A program made the position numbers and the translations under genes. A stretch of 8,785 bases of DNA, from the NCBI GenBank assembly GCA_038230595.1, contig JBBRMY010000110.1:1-8785 (forward strand), in the 5' to 3' direction. The notes under the pieces are model-generated. The model saw only the letters and a list, made by a program, of their open reading frames with translations, was not told where the DNA came from and made no database searches. Source of the DNA: JBBRMY01 sp038230595. Its GTDB lineage: Bacteria > Bacteroidota > Ignavibacteria > Tepidaquicellales > Tepidaquicellaceae. Shown one piece after another: positions 1-4,136 of the stretch (its first letter is position 1; each line of letters starts with the position of its first letter).

Positions 1-300
1 AAGCAAAAAGCCTTGATTACAGTAAAAAAATATACTTTTTTATGAGTTAAATTTTAATTCAAAAATAAACTAATAAATCAATAGTTTATATTTTTGGTTA
101 ATTGTGAATTTTAATAAAATCAAGTATTGTGTATTAAAAGCAAATCAAATTTCAAGTATACCATAACAATATAAGGCATTTCAAGCCCAAATAAAAGTCA
201 AAAATCGTTGCACTTTTGATGGAAGAGTAATTTAATACAGAAGCATGTTTTTATAAAATTTATGACGTTTCAGATCTAATCTGCTAAATTAAATAAATAT

Positions 301-312
301 CCCGGTACTGGG
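301..312. promoter_or_regulatory. GC-rich interrupted palindrome, possible operator
   Basis: CCCGGTACTGGG is a 12-bp dyad (CCC-x-GTAC-x-GGG) with one mismatched pair, in otherwise strongly AT-rich DNA about 105 bp upstream of the -35 box at 418. A regulator site is possible, but the distance from the promoter and the lack of a second copy make this weak. Confidence 0.2.
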
Positions 313-417
313 TCAAAAAAATTAAGGAAAAGTCTAAATTCAATCAGAATGCAAAACTAAAAGGAATTATTTAACTATTTTCTTGTTATCAAGAATCAGG
401 AGTAAGTTCTATATTCT

Positions 418-446
418 TTGACATTATCATTATAAGTAACTATATT
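418..446 (+). promoter_or_regulatory. Sigma-70-like promoter for the metal-efflux cluster
   Basis: A perfect TTGACA -35 box at 418-423 is followed, after exactly 17 bp, by TATATT at 441-446, a five-of-six match to the -10 consensus. The predicted start of transcription is near 453, giving a leader of about 33 nt before the TTG start codon at 486. Main-sigma promoters of Bacteroidota are usually of the TTTG / TAnnTTTG type, so a classical hexamer pair is notable; in AT-rich DNA some chance matching is possible. It is the best-placed promoter for the five genes that follow. Confidence 0.6.
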
Positions 447-447
447 A

Positions 448-477
448 ATGCAGTAAAATGCACTAAAACTCATTAAA
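448..477. repeat. Three phased 10-bp direct repeats over the predicted transcription start
   Basis: Three consecutive 10-bp units lie at 448-457, 458-467 and 468-477: ATGCAGTAAA, ATGCACTAAA, ACTCATTAAA. A TAAAA tract therefore recurs at 454, 464 and 474, one helical turn apart. A more degenerate fourth unit reaches the start codon. Phased A-tracts of this kind are known to bend DNA, and tandem repeats next to a promoter can be activator or repressor sites. The first two units also contain the minimal reading frames ATG-CAG-TAA and ATG-CAC-TAA. Confidence 0.5.
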
Positions 478-485
478 AGTCTTAA

Positions 486-863
486 TTGAAGCAGTTAAAT
501 ACAAAATATATCGGTTTTCTTTTAGTTTTGCTTGTATTAGCGGCTAATATAAGCTTTGCATATTCGCAGATAAACTGTCCTATGAATATGAATAAAACTG
601 CATGCTGCACTGAAGATAAAGTAAATGAAAAAGGTAATATTTTTACTAAGATCAACTGCTGTAAAGAAGTTACAACTGAAATTAACAATTCCTCATCCTT
701 TCAGAATTTTAGCTTTGAGAATAAAACCGTTCTGGCATTATTTATAATACCACAAACAAATATTATACAGGCTGAAAAAGGCATTCTGCATTTCAGCTAT
801 CTAAGCTCCAATCACAGTCCTCCCAGGGATATTCAACTTCTAAACTCTTCATTCCGTATTTAG
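486..863 (+). CDS. Small exported Cys-pair protein, HYC_CC_PP-like
   Basis: A 125-residue protein of unknown biochemical function. It has a signal peptide: hydrophobic residues about 9-22, with likely cleavage after the SFA at 23-25. The mature part holds five cysteines, C31 in an N-C-P-M context and the pairs C40-C41 and C58-C59. It ends in SPPR (111-114) and a tail finishing L-L-N-S-S-F-R-I. The Cys pair, the double Pro and the F-R-I end resemble the small HYC_CC_PP proteins found beside metal-efflux genes in Bacteroidota; that match is from memory. The usual first HYC motif seems replaced by NCPM. The start is TTG: a stop lies immediately upstream in frame (483-485), and only this start keeps the signal peptide. 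No Shine-Dalgarno is visible. The next gene begins 72 bp downstream. A role in periplasmic metal binding is inferred from the paired cysteines and the context. Confidence 0.75.
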   Translation: MKQLNTKYIGFLLVLLVLAANISFAYSQINCPMNMNKTACCTEDKVNEKGNIFTKINCCKEVTTEINNSSSFQNFSFENKTVLALFIIPQTNIIQAEKGILHFSYLSSNHSPPRDIQLLNSSFRI

Positions 864-891
864 ACAATAACTTTTTTCTTTAAAATAAGTT

Positions 892-906
892 AACGGCATT
901 GCTGTT
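892..906. promoter_or_regulatory. 15-bp dyad upstream of the TolC gene, possible operator
   Basis: AACGGCATTGCTGTT is an odd-length dyad centred on T899, with six of seven positions paired. It sits 9 bp upstream of a perfect TATAAT at 916-921. No good -35 box lies 16-18 bp upstream of that TATAAT, so a separate promoter here is uncertain. Confidence 0.25.
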
Positions 907-912
907 CTCTTC

Positions 913-935
913 TTTTATAATTTATTTTTATAAAA
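913..935 (+). promoter_or_regulatory. Inverted repeat abutting the TolC start codon
   Basis: TTTTATAA (913-920) and TTATAAAA (928-935) form a perfect 8-bp inverted repeat with a 7-base loop, ending at the base before the ATG at 936. The left arm contains TATAAT (916-921). As RNA it would be a weak all-A/U hairpin beside the start codon. There is no Shine-Dalgarno here, so the A/U-rich context may itself be the ribosome entry signal. Chance is plausible in such AT-rich sequence. Confidence 0.3.
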
Positions 936-2201
936 ATGAAAAAGTTATTAATAGTCTATATATTTTTTTTAAATACTGCATTCGCTCAGGATAGCCTGAA
1001 TTTATTTAATCCAAGCCTGAATGGTCTTATCAGATCGGCTTCGGTTCATAATTCAAAGCTAAGAGCTTTAGAATATGAAAAGCTGATACAGCTGTCCAGA
1101 ATAAAGCAATATAATCAGCAGCCTTCTCCATCGATAGAGCTTATGGACGATTATATTCCTTTTAACCTAAAAAATGCCGGCGAGCTATCACTGACATATT
1201 CCCAGCCATTAAAGCTTTTTGGCAAGCTCGCAGCAAATGAGGAATACTATAAGCACAGGGCAATAATTCCCGAAATACAATTAAATGAGCTAAGGAAGGA
1301 CCTGACGAAAGCCGTTAAAGAAAATTATTTCCTTCTATATCAGAATGAAAGAAAAACATCTATAAACAACCTTGAACAGGAGATAATTAAGGGAATAACA
1401 AAGTCTCTTGAGATACAATATTCAGTCGGCAAAGGTAACCAGACAGATATTCTGAAAAGCAATTCGGAGCTGCAAAAATTAATTTACGAAGAGACTGACC
1501 TGAATGTAGAAAAAAGAGAGTTTATAAATAATCTGAGAACTTTAACGGGAATTGAACTTCCTAAGAATTACAAGACCTCAAACATAGAAATATATTTTGC
1601 ATCAGGATCAGTTTACAGCGATACAACCCGTTTAGTTAAATTAGCAATACTAAACAATCCCGAATTCAGAATGCTAAATCAGGATAAGCTGCTCAATGAA
1701 CTTGAAAGAAACATTGCAGAGCTTGACAGAAAGCCGGATATAACAATTAAGAGCGGATACAAATATGTGTCAGAAGCAAAGGAGAGCTTTTTTTTAGTTT
1801 CAGCAATGATAGACCTGCCATTTATGCCGTGGAATGCCGGAAGGATAGATGCAGTTATTCAGGAAAAAGGATTAATAGATGATCAGATAAGCTCAAAATA
1901 TAGCTCGGTACTTTATTATATGAGAGCAGATATAATGAATGAAGTTTCTAAGATCGAAGGGCAGAACGAGAAAATAAAATTTATAAAGGACATAACAATA
2001 CCTCAGCTTGAGCAAACACTAAGATCAGGACTGATATCATATCAGACAGGAGCGATGGACTATATGAGCGTAATAGATTCATACAGAATGTTAAGAGAAA
2101 ATGATTTTAAGCTGGTAGATGAAGAAACAAAATTACTTCTTTATATAAATGAGCTTGAAAGAACCGTATCTCACGAGCTGGTAAAAACAAATGACAATTA
2201 A
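936..2201 (+). CDS. TolC-family outer membrane channel of the metal efflux pump
   Basis: A 421-residue outer membrane efflux protein, expected to be the outer membrane exit duct of the tripartite pump. A signal peptide (hydrophobic residues about 4-14) is probably cleaved after AFA at 15-17. The mature chain shows the two-repeat OEP organisation: long polar, Leu-rich helical stretches at roughly 30-60, 115-205, 235-265 and 300-412, separated by short strand-like segments such as 83-95 (ELSLTYSQPLKLF) and 268-297, the latter ending in I-D-L-P-F-M-P-W. Motifs typical of metal-efflux members include YSVGKGNQTDIL (162-173) and YQTGAMDYMSVID (369-381). Length is normal for the CusC/CzcC-like group in Bacteroidota. 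No lipobox cysteine is present, unlike E. coli CusC. The stop overlaps or abuts the start of the adaptor gene, so translation is probably coupled. Confidence 0.9.
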   Translation: MKKLLIVYIFFLNTAFAQDSLNLFNPSLNGLIRSASVHNSKLRALEYEKLIQLSRIKQYNQQPSPSIELMDDYIPFNLKNAGELSLTYSQPLKLFGKLAANEEYYKHRAIIPEIQLNELRKDLTKAVKENYFLLYQNERKTSINNLEQEIIKGITKSLEIQYSVGKGNQTDILKSNSELQKLIYEETDLNVEKREFINNLRTLTGIELPKNYKTSNIEIYFASGSVYSDTTRLVKLAILNNPEFRMLNQDKLLNELERNIAELDRKPDITIKSGYKYVSEAKESFFLVSAMIDLPFMPWNAGRIDAVIQEKGLIDDQISSKYSSVLYYMRADIMNEVSKIEGQNEKIKFIKDITIPQLEQTLRSGLISYQTGAMDYMSVIDSYRMLRENDFKLVDEETKLLLYINELERTVSHELVKTNDN

Positions 2202-3516
2202 AATGAAGAATACGAAAATAATCCTGATAACGGCTGTAATAGTTTTAGCTGCAGGCTTCGGAGCGTATAAAATATTTTTTGAGCATAAGCAGAATAATAT
2301 GAGTGCTGGTAAAGGCGTTGTTTATACATGCCCTATGCATCCGCAGATAATAAGCGATCATCCCGGAGTATGCCCGATATGCGCAATGGACCTGATATTA
2401 AAAACCGATGTTCATTCTGATATGCCGGGAACTGAAGTCAGCAAAAATATAAACGAGATAGTACTTTCACCATCACAGCAAGTGCTTGCAAACCTGCAGA
2501 CTGAAAAAGTTCAGTCAAGAGACTTTCCATCAGATGTTGAGTATAACGGGACTATAAAATATAATGAATCTACGATGAGGCATATTTCAACTCCGGTTTC
2601 AGGAAATATTCTAAAGCAGTATATAACATTTGAGGGACAGTATGTAAGCGCAGGACAAAAGGCATTTGATATTTACTCGCCTGAAATGCTTGCAACTCAG
2701 AAAGAATATCTGCTCGCTTTGGAAAACTATGAGAGGAGCCTGGCAGGAAATAACAGAATAGTTATAGACCAGGCGAAAGATCTTCTCAGCGCAACTCTTT
2801 CAAGATTAAGCCTGTTGCAGCTAAGCCCGAGCCAGATAAGGCAGCTTGAGCAAACAAAGCAGGTTAAGAATTATATTTCAATTTTTACAAAATACTCAGG
2901 GATCATTACAAAGAAGTATGCACATGAAGGTCATTGGTCGCAGGCAGGAGAAGATATTTACGACGTAAATGATATATCGACCCTTTGGGCAGTTGCAAGT
3001 ATAAATGAATCAGATATCGGACTGATACAAAAAGGACAAAGCGTGAGGATCAGATCAATTGCATATCCGGATGAAGACTTTTACGGAAAAGTAAATTTTA
3101 TAAATCCATCGCTGCAATCAGAAACAAGGTCGCTTGAAGTAAGGATAGATGTACCGAACCGGGGGAATAAATTAAAACCCGATATGTATGTGAAGGTCAT
3201 CATTAATTCCGGAGGGCATTTAAATCAAACAGCAGTACCTGTAACAGCAGTTTTAAGAACAGGCAAAACGGACCTCGTCTATATAAAAACAGGAGCAAAT
3301 ACATTCGTGCCAAGAATGGTAACAGTTTCGGGGGAACGGCAGGGATATTACCTGATAAGCGCGGGACTATCAGAAGGGGAGATCGTAGTAACAAGCGCAG
3401 GATTCCTGCTTGACAGCGAGAGCCAGATAAGATTCGGCGGGAATCCAGGGCATAATGATATGAAAATGAACGAGAATCAGGATGCCATGAAAGACATGAA
3501 GAACATGAAAAAATAA
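2191..3516 (+). CDS. cusB: CusB-type RND periplasmic adaptor with N-terminal heavy-metal-binding domain
   Basis: A 441-residue membrane-fusion protein bridging the RND pump and the TolC channel. Domains in order: an N-terminal membrane anchor or uncleaved signal (about 9-28); a heavy-metal-binding domain at 44-71 with C47-P-M49-H50 and C61-P-I-C64-A-M66-D-L; a barrel-sandwich half at about 130-163; a helical hairpin at about 165-222; the second half at about 230-262 (AHEGHWSQAGEDIYDV); a beta-barrel at about 264-340; and a membrane-proximal domain to about 415. The C-terminal tail (418-441) is Met/Lys/Asp-rich and ends in an MKDMKNMKK-like run. The usual CGMDL of the metal-binding motif reads CAMDL here. 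The start at 2191 overlaps the TolC gene by 11 nt; an in-frame ATG at 2203, one base after the TolC stop, is an equally good start and gives the more typical MKNTK N-terminus. The metal-binding domain probably stands in for the N-terminal Met site of E. coli CusB (inference). Confidence 0.92.
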   Translation: MTIKMKNTKIILITAVIVLAAGFGAYKIFFEHKQNNMSAGKGVVYTCPMHPQIISDHPGVCPICAMDLILKTDVHSDMPGTEVSKNINEIVLSPSQQVLANLQTEKVQSRDFPSDVEYNGTIKYNESTMRHISTPVSGNILKQYITFEGQYVSAGQKAFDIYSPEMLATQKEYLLALENYERSLAGNNRIVIDQAKDLLSATLSRLSLLQLSPSQIRQLEQTKQVKNYISIFTKYSGIITKKYAHEGHWSQAGEDIYDVNDISTLWAVASINESDIGLIQKGQSVRIRSIAYPDEDFYGKVNFINPSLQSETRSLEVRIDVPNRGNKLKPDMYVKVIINSGGHLNQTAVPVTAVLRTGKTDLVYIKTGANTFVPRMVTVSGERQGYYLISAGLSEGEIVVTSAGFLLDSESQIRFGGNPGHNDMKMNENQDAMKDMKNMKK

Positions 3517-3550
3517 TTTTCCAATAAAATATAAAAATAAAATAATAAAC

Positions 3551-3569
3551 TGATAGCATATTGCTATCA
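3551..3569. promoter_or_regulatory. Perfect 19-bp dyad between the adaptor and small metal-binding genes
   Basis: TGATAGCA (3551-3558), spacer TAT and TGCTATCA (3562-3569) form a perfect 8-bp inverted repeat inside the 80-bp gap 3517-3596. No T-run follows on the plus strand, so it is not a standard terminator. It could be a regulator-binding site for a promoter just before the gene at 3597, or an RNA hairpin with a tight loop that protects or processes the transcript. The rest of the gap is almost pure A/T. Confidence 0.45.
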
Positions 3570-3596
3570 TAAACAGTAAAAACAAAAAAATAAAAA

Positions 3597-4061
3597 ATGA
3601 AAACCAAAATATTTATCGTAATCACATTATTAGTTTTAACCACACTTGTAGGATTTTACTACAAATCAAACGTATATTCACAATCGGATAAATTATCAGC
3701 AAAGAATGCAGTATCTGATTCTACAATGAGCAAAGTTTATACATGTCCGATGCATCCTGAAGTAATGCAGGATAAACCCGGTGCTTGTCCAAAATGCGGA
3801 ATGGATCTTGAATTAAAAGAAATGAAATCAAATGATGGTAAAATGGGCAGCAGTGATATGACAAATATGAAAGACTGTAAAATGACAAATATGAAAGACT
3901 GTAAAATGGGAGATATGAAAGACTGTAAAATGGGAGACATGAAAGACTGCAAATTGGGAGATATGAAGGACTGTAAAACGGGAGATATGAAGGACTGTAA
4001 AATGTCAGGTGATAAAATGAGTGAGTCGTCGAAAAAAGGTTCTTGCTGTATGGGTCATTAA
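3597..4061 (+). CDS. Exported heavy-metal-binding protein with six Met/Cys octapeptide repeats
   Basis: A 154-residue protein, probably periplasmic or anchored in the inner membrane by an N-terminal hydrophobic segment (about 4-20). Possible cleavage after VYS (26-28) is uncertain. Residues 47-72 form a heavy-metal-binding domain of the type often attached to CusB adaptors, with C50-P-M52-H53 and C64-P-K-C67-G-M69-D-L. Residues 89-136 are six tandem 8-residue units with the invariant core M-K-D-C-K. Each supplies one Cys and one or two Met, with T-N in the first two units and G-D in the last four. The chain ends in C150-C151-M-G-H154. That makes 11 cysteines, no aromatic residue after Y48, and a probably disordered, charged, Met/Cys-rich tail. 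It lies between the adaptor and pump genes, flanked by a dyad (3551-3569) and a hairpin (4088-4110). The likely role is binding Cu(I), Ag(I) or another thiophilic metal and passing it to the pump, by analogy with SilE/PcoE or CusF; there is no evident sequence kinship with those. There is no Shine-Dalgarno; A-rich sequence precedes the ATG. Confidence 0.88.
   Translation: MKTKIFIVITLLVLTTLVGFYYKSNVYSQSDKLSAKNAVSDSTMSKVYTCPMHPEVMQDKPGACPKCGMDLELKEMKSNDGKMGSSDMTNMKDCKMTNMKDCKMGDMKDCKMGDMKDCKLGDMKDCKTGDMKDCKMSGDKMSESSKKGSCCMGH
3861..4004 (+). repeat. 24-bp coding tandem repeat, six copies
   Basis: Six contiguous 24-bp units (3861, 3885, 3909, 3933, 3957 and 3981 onward) encode the M-K-D-C-K repeats. 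Units 1 and 2 are identical. Units 3-6 start GGAGA instead of ACAAA, and units 5 and 6 share ATGAAG in place of ATGAAA. Unit 4 has GACATG and TGCAAATTG variants, and unit 5 ends ACG instead of ATG. This near-identity implies recent expansion by slippage or unequal exchange in multiples of eight codons. Confidence 0.95.
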
Positions 4062-4087
4062 AATTAAATGATATGATTATGTAATTT

Positions 4088-4110
4088 GGAGCTGAGCGTT
4101 GTTCAGCTCC
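4088..4110 (+). terminator. Strong hairpin before the pump gene, probable attenuator or partial terminator
   Basis: GGAGCTGA (4088-4095) and TCAGCTCC (4103-4110) form a perfect 8-bp stem with a 7-base loop. As RNA the stem could extend by two G-U and three A-U pairs to about 4083-4115. Only an imperfect U-rich stretch (ATTTGTT) follows, so full termination is doubtful. Lying 26 bp before the ATG at 4137, it may cut read-through into the pump gene or stabilise the 3' end of the upstream message. Confidence 0.5.
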
Positions 4111-4136
4111 GGATTTGTTAAGAAAAAGCAAAGTTC

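Larger units (their letters stand above)
1..485. other. AT-rich intergenic region upstream of the efflux cluster
   Basis: No credible gene was found on either strand; all frames are broken by frequent stops. The first 50 bases could hold the last codons of an upstream gene in two frames, but nothing identifies it. Two small dyads stand out: CAGAT-CTA-ATCTG at 271-283 and the locally GC-rich CCCGGTACTGGG at 301-312. The right end carries the promoter and 10-bp repeats listed separately. The length and base composition suit a regulatory region, but no regulator gene is visible. Confidence 0.7.

Noticed and set aside
1..50. Possible C-terminal end of an upstream gene in frame 1 (stop 43-45) or frame 3 (stop 48-50)
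   Set aside because: Only about 15 codons are present, two frames compete, and nothing identifies a protein.
208..236. TTGCAC, 17-bp spacer, TTTAAT as a second promoter far upstream
   Set aside because: The -35 box matches only half of the consensus and the sequence is so AT-rich that such pairs are expected by chance; 418-446 is far better.
3203..3643. Minus-strand open frame of 146 codons across the adaptor end and the following gap
   Set aside because: It lies antisense to a well-supported gene, its translation is low-complexity and hydrophobic with no recognisable domain, and the plus frame fully explains the coding pattern.
3861..4004. CRISPR-like array
   Set aside because: The repeats are contiguous with no unique spacers, are in frame with a gene, and encode a regular peptide motif.
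3721..4131. Minus-strand open frames over the repeat gene, with repetitive Ser/Leu/Tyr/Pro translations
   Set aside because: They are the antisense reading of the 24-bp repeats; the repeat length of 24 keeps every frame open, so the openness is a by-product.
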